Shown here: positions 23,666-31,098 of the stretch, piece after piece | Layout: each line of letters begins with the position of its first letter | Numbering within the stretch: the stretch's first letter is position 1 | NCBI GenBank assembly: GCA_016840595.1 | Contig: JAEOSA010000002.1 | Location: 1 to 31,495, forward strand | Source of the DNA: Candidatus Hermodarchaeota archaeon | Lineage (GTDB): Archaea; Asgardarchaeota; Hermodarchaeia; Hermodarchaeales; Hermodarchaeaceae | DNA: 31,495 bases | Direction: 5' to 3' | The notes under the pieces: model-generated | Seen by the model: the letters and a program-made list of their open reading frames with translations, nothing else | Databases searched by the model: none | What the model was told of the DNA's origin: nothing | Made by a program: the position numbers and the translations under genes

Positions 23666-23797
23666 CTACCTAAGAAACCCGCCACATATATGACATCGAT
23701 CATCGTTCGTTGCTGCACACTCTCGACAAACGTAAACGCCACAACTAAAACAGACCACATCTGTCCGCTTTTTCGCACAGATAGCGCACATTTCCAT
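23666..23797 (-). CDS. 43-residue multi-cysteine zinc-finger protein
   Basis: MEMCAICAKKRTDVVCFSCG continues with VYVCRECAATNDDRCHICGG. Four C-x-x-C (or C-H-x-C) knuckles at 4/7, 16/19, 24/27 and 35/38 can bind two zincs in a B-box or cross-brace manner. GGTGGAGATTGAAG precedes the ATG. The dense cysteine pattern in a frame with a good ribosome site makes it a real gene despite its size. Cysteine-rich micro-proteins of this sort usually mediate protein or nucleic-acid contacts; no precise role can be given. Confidence 0.65.
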   Translation of the reverse strand: MEMCAICAKKRTDVVCFSCGVYVCRECAATNDDRCHICGGFLR

Positions 23798-23974
23798 CTT
23801 CAATCTCCACCAGCCAATATGACTGTCACACTGCATCTGATAAATGCTTAGATGAAAACATCAAAATGAATACACTGCAGCTATTATGAAACTGGCAAAT
23901 TTTTCCTCCTTAAATCCACTGCATCAGACCACTCTAGTGGTCGAAACTTGGTTGTGCCTATTCTATCAGGTCCT

Positions 23975-24184
23975 CTACGCTGCAGCGCCAACAATCAGGA
24001 GAATCACACCAACAATAATCAGGATCAACATGAGCTCCGAAAAAGCGAACCCGACCACCATGAGTGTATAGAATCCAAGATAGAAATACGCTGCGTAGAG
24101 ACCATAGCCAAGTAGTTCCAAGATAATTGGAAGAAACCCGACAATTAATAGGATCAGTCCAAGGATTAGAATACCTTTTCTCAT
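23975..24184 (-). CDS. Small membrane protein
   Basis: The 69 residues begin MRKGILILGLILLIVGFLPI and contain two to three hydrophobic helices with almost no charged residues afterwards (LGFYTLMVVGFAFSELMLIL, then IIVGVILLIVGAAA). I chose the ATG at 24184 over an in-frame TTG two codons earlier. The alternative overlapping frame (from 24194) is not protein-like. Function unknown. It lies downstream of the isoprenylcysteine-methyltransferase-like gene on the same strand. Confidence 0.6.
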   Translation of the reverse strand: MRKGILILGLILLIVGFLPIILELLGYGLYAAYFYLGFYTLMVVGFAFSELMLILIIVGVILLIVGAAA

Positions 24185-24252
24185 TCTCAATCACTTCTAA
24201 GGGGTGAGTGTCTTCTAATTCTCCAGTTGCTATTTATACTTGAGCAATCGAT

Positions 24253-24816
24253 TTATTTTTCCCGAGCCTTCTTGGCCCGTCGCCAAGGTCGTGGAAAAAT
24301 CAATGGTGTTGTCTCACGGTAGACGCGATACTTGTCACCAAACCGTTGCTCAAGCTGCGGCTCTTCCCGCCGTTTCAGCCACACCCAAAGCAGGACCAAC
24401 ACAACCAGCGGAATGACAATAATTGCAGTAATCGATTGCCATAACCAGCCAATCCCACTGAGCACAATCAAAAATCCCAAAATCATCGGATTCCGTGTAT
24501 ATCGGTACAATCCTGTGGTTACTAACTCAATTGACTGCGCCGCTTCATCCACATCTCCCCACGGAAACCCCCGCCCCCCGCGATACAATTGAATCATCGA
24601 TCCCCAACACAGTACCCCCCCGACCACAAGGACACTTATCCCAATGATGAGATTCCACGGAAAAGGCGGAAACAACGGTAACAACAAAATCGTATCCACC
24701 CATTTCCCCACCCACCACGTCGTCAACGGAATGACAACCAAAAATAACAACACGACAACCGGGATTACCCGCCACGACAATCTCCGTTCCTTCTGCTTTT
24801 CGACTGTAGATTCCAT
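24253..24816 (-). CDS. Isoprenylcysteine carboxyl methyltransferase-like membrane enzyme
   Basis: The 187 residues have about four to five membrane helices. The C-terminal signature of the ICMT/phospholipid methyltransferase group is clear: VTTGLYRYTRNPMILGFLIV (about 104-123), and EEPQLEQRFGDKYRVYRETT (about 152-171), where the second E and the R-Y-x-x-Y motif bind AdoMet. Family members methylate prenylcysteine, lipids or related membrane substrates; archaeal substrates are mostly unknown. I took the ATG at 24816 rather than the TTG one codon before. No strong ribosome site is visible. Confidence 0.78.
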   Translation of the reverse strand: MESTVEKQKERRLSWRVIPVVVLLFLVVIPLTTWWVGKWVDTILLLPLFPPFPWNLIIGISVLVVGGVLCWGSMIQLYRGGRGFPWGDVDEAAQSIELVTTGLYRYTRNPMILGFLIVLSGIGWLWQSITAIIVIPLVVLVLLWVWLKRREEPQLEQRFGDKYRVYRETTPLIFPRPWRRAKKAREK

Positions 24817-24977
24817 CAATATGGACCACTCCGATTCCTCTTTAACACCATCAGCCGAAATTAATGATTTCTATTCCCTCTTCATATCTAGACCCAAAAA
24901 GAAATCCCATGGAGGTAATTTCTCAAATTTAAGAGATAGACGCGGATATACAAATGCGCAGGAGGGTAACAAACGCT

Positions 24978-25709
24978 ATGAAACCCGAAGAAGATGCTGC
25001 AGGTCAGGTGATGTGGGCATATTATCACGGTCGAGATGTCATTGAAATCTGGGAAAGAGATGACGGCTTCTTCACCGCTACCTCTACTGAGCCCAAACGA
25101 TACTTCTTAGAATACAAAGACTGGGCGCCTCATGAAAAACAAGCGATGAAGTTTGTAAAAGGAAAAGTGTTGGATATCGGCTGTGGAGCCGGCAGACATT
25201 CCCTGTACTTACAGAACAAGGGCTTTGACGTGCTTGGAATTGACAGCTCACCTCTTGCGATAAAAGTGTGCAAATTGCGTGGAGTGAAACAAGCCGAAGT
25301 CCTGACCCTTGAAGACGCCACTTTCAAGCCCGGCGTGTTTGATACTATCCTCATGTTAGGGAACAACTTTAGCGTCTTTGGCACTTTCAACAAGGCAAGA
25401 CGACTACTAAAGAAACTTCATCAGATGACCTCAAAACGTGCACTCATCATTGCTGAAACCCGTAACCCCTACAAAACCGATAATCAGGCGTATTTAGACT
25501 ATTACGAGGCCAACAAGAAAAAGAATCGAATGAGTGGCCAATTACGCGGGCGAGTACGATTTGAGAAATTCGTTTCAAAATGGTTTGATTGGCTCATGGT
25601 GTCCAAAGACGAAATGCAAGAAATACTGAATGGAACAAAATGGATGGTTCAGGAATTCATCGATTCAGGCGACGCTCAATATGTGGCTATCATCGAAAAG
25701 CTATCCTGA
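24978..25709 (+). CDS. Class I SAM-dependent methyltransferase
   Basis: The 243 residues contain a Rossmann AdoMet site: [20 protein letters not shown] (about 62-81) followed by [16 protein letters not shown], with D of GID as the ribose-binding acid. Then come [17 protein letters not shown] (motif post-IV) and a C-terminal strand ending QYVAIIEKL. The ATG at 24978 is preferred because GCAGGAGGG lies just upstream, inside the region the longer frame would code. The substrate is not indicated. It converges on the radical SAM gene, and a hairpin terminator lies between them. Confidence 0.85.
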   Translation: MKPEEDAAGQVMWAYYHGRDVIEIWERDDGFFTATSTEPKRYFLEYKDWAPHEKQAMKFVKGKVLDIGCGAGRHSLYLQNKGFDVLGIDSSPLAIKVCKLRGVKQAEVLTLEDATFKPGVFDTILMLGNNFSVFGTFNKARRLLKKLHQMTSKRALIIAETRNPYKTDNQAYLDYYEANKKKNRMSGQLRGRVRFEKFVSKWFDWLMVSKDEMQEILNGTKWMVQEFIDSGDAQYVAIIEKLS

Positions 25710-25731
25710 AGGTCATTCAACTTGCTTTCAA

Positions 25732-25754
25732 ACACCCCCAGCACTTGGGGGTGT
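25732..25754. terminator. Bidirectional hairpin terminator
   Basis: ACACCCCCA (25732-25740), loop GCACT, TGGGGGTGT (25746-25754): nine perfect pairs in the 48-base gap between the convergent methyltransferase and radical SAM genes. Confidence 0.65.
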
Positions 25755-25757
25755 GTT

Positions 25758-26717
25758 CTAATAACATTGGGGTGGCTGTAGTGATTGGGGGTAGTATGCT
25801 CTGAGGTGCTTGCGCATTTCGTAACAGAGGTGGCATTCATTCACAAACTTCTGCTTTACGGATACTCCTTTTTCTTTGACCAGCTCATAGAGTGCTCTGG
25901 GTCCTTTTTTTGCAAGCCGTTGGATTATGATGTGGTCGCGGGGCTCATATTCTGCGAGCAAGTGGTGTAGTGGGGTAGTTTTGGCATCTCCGATGCAGAT
26001 GCCGGGACATAGTGTGACGTTTCCTTCGTAATCGATTTCGATGGTTTTAGGGTCTGTGAGCTTTGTTCCTAACCAATACGGTGGTTGGCATTTGCCAGTG
26101 GGAGGGTCAGAATGAGTTGGGACGAGGTGACTGAGTGTGTCAGCGGCTCTGCCTTCGAAGTCGACTTGGTATGATGAAATTTCAATGCCAGGTATCCCGG
26201 TGAGGGCATCGAGCATCTTCTGGGTTCGAATGTCGAATTCATTGGAGGGTTTTTCAAGTTCAAGAAATTGGGAATCGACCCAGATGTGATCAAAGGACAT
26301 TTGTGAAGCGACTTCCACTCCTCTTCTCACATCTTTGAATGGTATGAATTCTTGATGAAAACTATCAACACTAAACGTAATTTGAGTAAGTCCGGCCTGT
26401 TGTAACTTCCTGAGGGTATTTTGGGCAATGGACTCGGTGGTGGCCCAATACCCATTAGTGATAATCCCTCGTTTTGGAATATCTAGCTGTTTTGCCGTGG
26501 AGATGGCAAAAAGCAGTGTATCGAAATACACGGTGGGCTCACCTCCGTGCACAGTGATCCCCTCAAGCGGCTGAGTGTTCTTTAGCTCAGTGAGCCAACG
26601 TCGGATATCATCATAATTCATATATCCCTCTCTCTGCGGTCCCGCCTTGTACACACAGTGTCTACATTGGGACGGACACCGAAAGGTGAGAAGCAAATCA
26701 ACACCTGTGAGTCGCAT
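25758..26717 (-). CDS. Radical SAM protein with C-terminal auxiliary cysteines
   Basis: The 319 residues start with a radical SAM core: LLLTFRCPSQCRHCVYK, i.e. C14-x3-C18-x2-C21 for the [4Fe-4S]-AdoMet cluster, then ITVHGGEPTVYFD (the GGEP motif, about 54-66) and ITNGYWA. A C-terminal set of cysteines (TGKCQPPYWLG, LCPGICIG, NECHLCYEM) suggests an auxiliary cluster of the SPASM/twitch kind. Such proteins modify peptides or enzymes, but no precursor peptide is evident beside it, although the neighbourhood was only scanned by eye. GGAGG precedes the ATG. Confidence 0.85.
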   Translation of the reverse strand: MRLTGVDLLLTFRCPSQCRHCVYKAGPQREGYMNYDDIRRWLTELKNTQPLEGITVHGGEPTVYFDTLLFAISTAKQLDIPKRGIITNGYWATTESIAQNTLRKLQQAGLTQITFSVDSFHQEFIPFKDVRRGVEVASQMSFDHIWVDSQFLELEKPSNEFDIRTQKMLDALTGIPGIEISSYQVDFEGRAADTLSHLVPTHSDPPTGKCQPPYWLGTKLTDPKTIEIDYEGNVTLCPGICIGDAKTTPLHHLLAEYEPRDHIIIQRLAKKGPRALYELVKEKGVSVKQKFVNECHLCYEMRKHLRAYYPQSLQPPQCY

Positions 26718-26947
26718 GTTCCCAGTGCCTCCCTATTATACAATTACGAACTTGATGAAAGTAGGTCCCGTTTAACCCTTAGTTGTATTGGTAACACTAA
26801 CAAGAGAGGAACTCAAGCGGAATGAGCTAATGGGAAGTGTAATCGGAGCAGACTTGATTCTAAAGGCTCCCGGGCTATAAACTGACTATCACCAATAATC
26901 TGTGTAAAAAGAAAACGTGGTCACCTAGCTCACCAGATTATGCATAG

Positions 26948-27169
26948 CTAGACCTCTGTGTCTAGAGCGGATTCTTCGTCTTGGAAAGAGAACACGTCTT
27001 CGATGGAGCGCTTAAACGCGTGTGCAATCTTATAGGCGAGCCGTAACGATGGGTTATACTTGCTCTTCTCAAGAAACAAAATGGTCTGCCGGGTCACTCC
27101 GACCATCTCGGCCAACTGTTCTTGGGTCCATCCTCGCTGCTCACGGAATTCACGAATACGCGTCTTCAC
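26948..27169 (-). CDS. XRE-family HTH regulator
   Basis: The 73 residues are a compact Cro/C1-type helix-turn-helix: [20 protein letters not shown] then [20 protein letters not shown], with the usual S-L-x-L-A-x-K-I-A close and an IEDVF motif. It starts with GTG, two bases after the stop of the DUF3796-like gene, so the two are translated together. YozG-type regulators like this commonly pair with small membrane proteins. It probably binds its own operon promoter, where a palindrome lies at 27566-27581. Confidence 0.85.
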   Translation of the reverse strand: MKTRIREFREQRGWTQEQLAEMVGVTRQTILFLEKSKYNPSLRLAYKIAHAFKRSIEDVFSFQDEESALDTEV

Positions 27170-27171
27170 TG

Positions 27172-27531
27172 TCAGTCTCCACGCCGATCATAAATCACCA
27201 TCGAAGCTCCCCACACTAAATAACCCACAGCCATCACAATCGTCAACCACGCAAAAAACAGCAGTGAAACTGGTGAACCGCCCAGTAGCACCCACGTCAC
27301 AGCCACGCTCACACCAACCAAAGTCGTAATAAGCATCACCGCAAAAAACCCGTTTCGTGCAGCGCGATTGAAATTATTTCCCAAACGTTCATCCTCGTGT
27401 GCTCCAACCCGGAAGAACCCAAACCACCCGAAAAACCCTAAAAAACCAAGCCAGGCCGGCGACCCGGTCACAGGATACAGGAGTCCGAGTAGCCCTAAGA
27501 AGCCAACCAATCCTAGATAGTAATACTTCAT
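27172..27531 (-). CDS. DUF3796-like small membrane protein
   Basis: The 119 residues have four hydrophobic segments. The N-terminal repeat of G-F-L-G-L-L-G and [20 protein letters not shown] is what I associate with DUF3796 proteins, which sit next to XRE regulators in many genomes. The ATG at 27531 is chosen over a TTG three codons earlier. The function of the family is not known; a role in envelope stress or antimicrobial sensing is sometimes guessed from context. It is first in a two-gene operon. Confidence 0.75.
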   Translation of the reverse strand: MKYYYLGLVGFLGLLGLLYPVTGSPAWLGFLGFFGWFGFFRVGAHEDERLGNNFNRAARNGFFAVMLITTLVGVSVAVTWVLLGGSPVSLLFFAWLTIVMAVGYLVWGASMVIYDRRGD

Positions 27532-27565
27532 AATCACCAACCCCGTGATGTAAAATATTTCTAAC

Positions 27566-27581
27566 GTTAAAAATATTTAAC
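27566..27581. promoter_or_regulatory. Palindrome upstream of the DUF3796/XRE operon
   Basis: GTTAAA, four bases AATA, TTTAAC: a perfect 6-bp inverted repeat 35 bases upstream of the first gene, in an AT-rich promoter region. It is a natural operator candidate for the XRE regulator. Confidence 0.45.
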
Positions 27582-27831
27582 ATTATCGGTAGGTGACAAT
27601 AAAAACACACCACGGCTTAACACTACTAAAAAATTTGAAATAAAGAAGGGGGCGTTCACCCCTGCTAATCGTAAAACACCCGTGTTCCCAGTAATACACA
27701 AGTCATCTTTTCATTCATGAACCTGACATTTCGTCTCCACTTTCTAACAAACAATGGAACTTACTAAAACCCACGACCTCCAAGCCCCGCTGACCTCAAA
27801 CTAGTAATTCAATTTGCCGGTGGCCTTGTCA

Positions 27832-29844
27832 TTATCGATCGTGGTCTGCTGGGCACTGGTCAAGACTCCAATAGATAACTGGAATATCGGCAATTTTTAG
27901 ACCGTGGAGCAGTTTGGGGAACATGACAAGGATAGTTCCAAAGGTTGGTCCACGAACCTTTATGCGGTAGGGAGTGTTCTCACCAGTGCTGATGGCATGG
28001 AAACAAAGTTCTCCGCGACCCGCTTCAACGCAATGGAACGCTTCACCTGCGGGGATCTTTAACCGCCAGGTAATTTTCTTGTCTTCCGGGGTCTTTGTTT
28101 CGCACACGGGTCCACTGGGAAGTTGGTCCAATGCACGTTCAATGATGTTAAGGCTCTCTTCAATTTCCAGTCGACGACAAAGGAATCGGTGATAGGCGTC
28201 ACCTTTTGTGGCAGTGACCGTGTTAGGACCTATGTCTTCATAGGCTTCGTAAGGAGTGGCGGTTCTGATGTCAAAATCAACACCTGAGGCACGTAGATTG
28301 GGGCCTGTGACATCATTTTGAATTGCCGTTTCTTTTGATAAGATACCGAGTCCTTCTGTACGATCTATGAAGGTTGTGTTATGGATTAAGAGGTCATCAT
28401 AAGTTTGAAGGCGTTTTCGGAGATAGCGAATTAGTTGTTCTGCTTTCTGTTGAAAGTCCGGTTGAATGTCGCGGCGGACGCCTCCAATGGTGTTATAAAT
28501 ATGATAGATTCTTGCCCCGGTGAGTTCTTCAAGTAATAGCAGAACTTGATCGCGGTCACCCCAGACAAGGCGTTCGATGGTATCGAAGCCTGTTGCTGCA
28601 CCGCCAAATCCAAGGTTCATCAGGTGGCTTTGGATTCGCGAAAGTTCTGCTTGTACCACACGTAAATACTGTCCGCGCTGAGGGACCACTATGCCACTAA
28701 GTTTTTCTGTGACGCCGCTGTAGGCGAGTTCGTAGGAAGCGCCATCAAGTACACAGATTCGAGGAACGAGCATCGTGTTTTGCTGCCATGTACGGTATTC
28801 CATGAGTTTTTCGAAGCCACGATGCAAATATCCAGGGTAGGGTGTAGCATTAACGATTATTTCGCCATCCAATTTGAGGGCCATATTGAAGTTCCCTGAG
28901 GCAGGATGCTGTGATCCGAAGACAACGTCGAATTCGGCTTGAGTGGCATCTGCGCTTATTAGTGGATAGGGCGCCACTGCCATTTTTCCGGCGTCAGTGT
29001 TCGTTTTCTCCTCTTTTCCGAGATATCCGCCTTGAATGGCTTGGATGGCATGGACAACGGCAACGCCGATGGGTTCAGGGCGCGGTGGACACCCCGCTAT
29101 CCAGATGTCCACGGGGATGTACTTGCTGATGTCTTTGATGGTGTTATAACTATCCCAGTAGGTCCCGCCTGTCATAGGGCAATTGCCGAGGGCAATGACC
29201 CATTTTGGTTGTGGCATTAATGAGTAAATGCGGATGATTCGTTTTAGCGTCTTAGGCGTGACATAACCACCAACAAGCAAACAATCGGCGTGTCGAGGCG
29301 AACCAACGGCTAGAAGCCCAAAACGCTCCATGTCGAAGGAACTAGCCACCCATGGAACGGCTTCAATGAAACAGCAACCTGTCATATAATTGACAATCCA
29401 AATGCTCCTTGAACGTGCCCACGAAACAGTATTTTTTATTTTCGGGGCTTCAGGGTGCTCCAATGTTGGGGGCACTGCCAGCATCTCGGGTGTATAGATT
29501 AGGGTTTCTGGTTTCATTGTGAGTAGAATGGGAAAATTAGTGAAGGAGAGGGCGCCGGTAGGGCAATTGTCTACGCATAAGCCACAGAAACAACATTTCC
29601 GGAAATCAATTTGGGGTTGAAGACCAGTTTTGTTTTCTTCGCTCTTTTCTCGGTCCACCATCTGAATTGCATTGTTTGGACACACATTTGCGCAGATTTT
29701 GCACCCTTTACATAACTCAGGTTTGTAGAGTTGGCGTCCTCGGTGTAACTCCGTCAATGGCATATCCGGTGGAAAGGAAAAGGTCATAGGTTTTGATACA
29801 GCTAGCCCTAATACGCTTTTTAGAGCATTAAAAATTCGAGACAT
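27832..29844 (-). CDS. Triple-fusion complex-I/hydrogenase-like subunit (ferredoxin + 20 kDa + 49 kDa modules)
   Basis: The 670-residue chain joins three subunits normally made separately. Residues 40-100 carry two [4Fe-4S] motifs (C45/48/51/55 and C84/87/90/94), like the NuoI/Nqo9 ferredoxin. Residues 140-275 are a NuoB/Nqo6-type small subunit with the N2-cluster cysteines (C157, C158, GNC222, and C252 in GCPPRPEP). Residues 305-670 are a NuoD/Nqo4-type large subunit (QHPASGN, PGYLHRGFEKLMEYRTW, RASGVDFDIR, SLDQCPADHDR end). Both quinone head-group residues of Thermus Nqo4 are missing: His38 (QHPSTHG is QHPASGN here) and Tyr87 (Val365). Each former NiFe C-x-x-C site keeps one Cys: C364-V-L-D and C664-P-A-D. 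The acceptor is thus probably neither quinone nor protons at a NiFe site. The 30 kDa gene precedes it by three bases. No membrane subunits are in the window. Confidence 0.88.
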   Translation of the reverse strand: MSRIFNALKSVLGLAVSKPMTFSFPPDMPLTELHRGRQLYKPELCKGCKICANVCPNNAIQMVDREKSEENKTGLQPQIDFRKCCFCGLCVDNCPTGALSFTNFPILLTMKPETLIYTPEMLAVPPTLEHPEAPKIKNTVSWARSRSIWIVNYMTGCCFIEAVPWVASSFDMERFGLLAVGSPRHADCLLVGGYVTPKTLKRIIRIYSLMPQPKWVIALGNCPMTGGTYWDSYNTIKDISKYIPVDIWIAGCPPRPEPIGVAVVHAIQAIQGGYLGKEEKTNTDAGKMAVAPYPLISADATQAEFDVVFGSQHPASGNFNMALKLDGEIIVNATPYPGYLHRGFEKLMEYRTWQQNTMLVPRICVLDGASYELAYSGVTEKLSGIVVPQRGQYLRVVQAELSRIQSHLMNLGFGGAATGFDTIERLVWGDRDQVLLLLEELTGARIYHIYNTIGGVRRDIQPDFQQKAEQLIRYLRKRLQTYDDLLIHNTTFIDRTEGLGILSKETAIQNDVTGPNLRASGVDFDIRTATPYEAYEDIGPNTVTATKGDAYHRFLCRRLEIEESLNIIERALDQLPSGPVCETKTPEDKKITWRLKIPAGEAFHCVEAGRGELCFHAISTGENTPYRIKVRGPTFGTILVMFPKLLHGLKIADIPVIYWSLDQCPADHDR

Positions 29845-29847
29845 TTT

Positions 29848-30336
29848 CTATTTCTCCCGCTTTTTGAAGTATTCTTTGTCGACATAGTTACGCCAGTTGA
29901 AGTCTTTGCGCAATGGCGGTTTTCCCTTCCAATCTTCGAGGAACAATGGCTTCAGCATCGTATTTCCCACAAAATTAACCCCAAAGAGCTCCCACATTTC
30001 CCGCTCATGCATGGCTGCAGATTCCCAGATAGTTGATAGGCTCGTAATCTTGGGCTTGCTTCGCGGGATCCGTGTAGCCACTTTTACGTAAATGTTACTT
30101 GCAAGATGGTGAACTAAATAGTAAATTTCAAATTCCCCTTGTTCTAGCCAGTCGATGACGGTGACGGTCAAACAGCGCGAAAAGCCGTGTTCTTTAAGAT
30201 GCGTGCTCAAATCTACGTATGTTGTTGTATCTGTTGTGAGTGTAAGTAGGTTATCTCGAATCTCGATATCGGAAATAGGATACTGCGATTTCAACGCCTT
30301 TGAAAAGGTTGGTAGCTCCAACGCCTCGTCTTTCAT
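29848..30336 (-). CDS. NADH dehydrogenase-like 30 kDa subunit (NuoC/Nqo5 family)
   Basis: The 162 residues show the NuoC fold with the family's C-terminal signature: SAAMHEREMWELFGVNFVGN (about 106-125), then LKPLFLEDWKGKPPLRKDF. The E-R-E-x-x-[DE]-x-F-G-V block contacts the 49 kDa subunit in complex I and related hydrogenases. It is first in a two-gene operon; its stop is three bases before the triple-fusion start. CCAGGAG lies before the ATG. Complex-I-like membrane complexes need NuoH/L/M/N-type subunits, which must be encoded elsewhere. Confidence 0.9.
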   Translation of the reverse strand: MKDEALELPTFSKALKSQYPISDIEIRDNLLTLTTDTTTYVDLSTHLKEHGFSRCLTVTVIDWLEQGEFEIYYLVHHLASNIYVKVATRIPRSKPKITSLSTIWESAAMHEREMWELFGVNFVGNTMLKPLFLEDWKGKPPLRKDFNWRNYVDKEYFKKREK

Positions 30337-30393
30337 GTTGTTACGCTCCTGGCGAACTCGAGCTCTGAAACTTAGGAGAAACTAATTTTATTA

Positions 30394-30414
30394 TTAGGTT
30401 ATCTAAATACCTAA
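30394..30414. promoter_or_regulatory. Inverted repeat upstream of the NuoC-like operon
   Basis: TTAGGT (30394-30399), nine bases, ACCTAA (30409-30414), next to the TATA-like CTAATAATAAAATTAG on the minus strand. The repeat is just upstream of that element, 58 bases before the NuoC-like start, as for a regulator site. Confidence 0.4.
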
Positions 30415-30724
30415 CGCATATCATCAATTTTTAATTGCTTATCTAAAGCTTCAGGAAATCATCTCAGATCCCAAACAGCGTTGCAGATCACAAGTATCAC
30501 ATCGATTGATACAGGGTTGAATTCCCCTTGTAATTCATTCAGAACTCGAAGTGTACGGTGCTATTTTTCCCATGTCAAAAACCTATGCGTGATTATTAAT
30601 CCAAAGGTTTTCTGTTTTGTATTGGTTACCGTTTCTTAAGGAAATCCATATAGTAAACCGATTTCTTATAGACTCATCAGGACTAGAAGCCATTAATTTC
30701 TGGAACACTCGAAGGGGTGAAAAA
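30415..30724. other. Intergenic stretch without a recognised gene
   Basis: Between the NuoC-like operon promoter and the zinc-ribbon gene I see no convincing frame or RNA gene. The in-frame extension of the zinc-ribbon ORF upstream to 30617 is not protein-like. A ribosome site AAGGGGTG lies at its right end. Confidence 0.4.
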
Positions 30725-30907
30725 ATGTCAAAGGGCATGAAATGTCCCAAATGTGGTGAAAGATGGAAACTCCGCCTCATGTTGTTAGATACACCTGAAA
30801 ACAGAGAGAAGGAAAAACAAGACCCAGATGGCATTCTCTTAGTCGCATCAAAGGCCCTTGATGGAAAAATGGAATGTCTCAAGTGTGGGCACTTTTGGGC
30901 TACCTAG
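30725..30907 (+). CDS. Small zinc-ribbon protein
   Basis: The 60 residues from ATG 30725 begin MSKGMKCPKCGERWKLRLML and end DGKMECLKCGHFWAT. The CPKCGERW and CLKCGHFW knuckles are a classic four-Cys zinc ribbon with a long insert (LLDTPENREKEKQDPDGILL) between them. AAGGGGTGAAAAA precedes the ATG, which favours this start over the longer frame from 30617. The function is unknown; similar ribbons occur in archaeal transcription and RNA-binding proteins. Confidence 0.7.
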   Translation: MSKGMKCPKCGERWKLRLMLLDTPENREKEKQDPDGILLVASKALDGKMECLKCGHFWAT

Positions 30908-31098
30908 GTTAATCTTTGATGGGCTAGAAGTCGTCCACCCCGGCGCCTCGTACATCCACTGGGATTCAGTGTACCAATTGGATGCACCGAGAGTCAAATG
31001 GCAATTTAAACAAATCCCGTTATTCGAGTTGCTGATGTCATTTGGTTTATGTAGTAGCCCAACCTATGGTGGAACATACAAAGTAGGGGTGAACTACT

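Noticed and set aside
23958..24194. 78-codon frame overlapping the small membrane protein
   Set aside because: The neighbouring frame gives regular hydrophobic helices; this one is a Trp/Ser/Cys-rich shadow.
24644..25045. 133-codon plus-strand frame
   Set aside because: It overlaps two genes with clear families (the ICMT-like gene antisense and the SAM methyltransferase) and has skewed composition.
27832..29844. Functional NiFe hydrogenase
   Set aside because: Two of the four NiFe cysteines are missing (C-x-x-D at both sites), so a standard NiFe centre is not expected.
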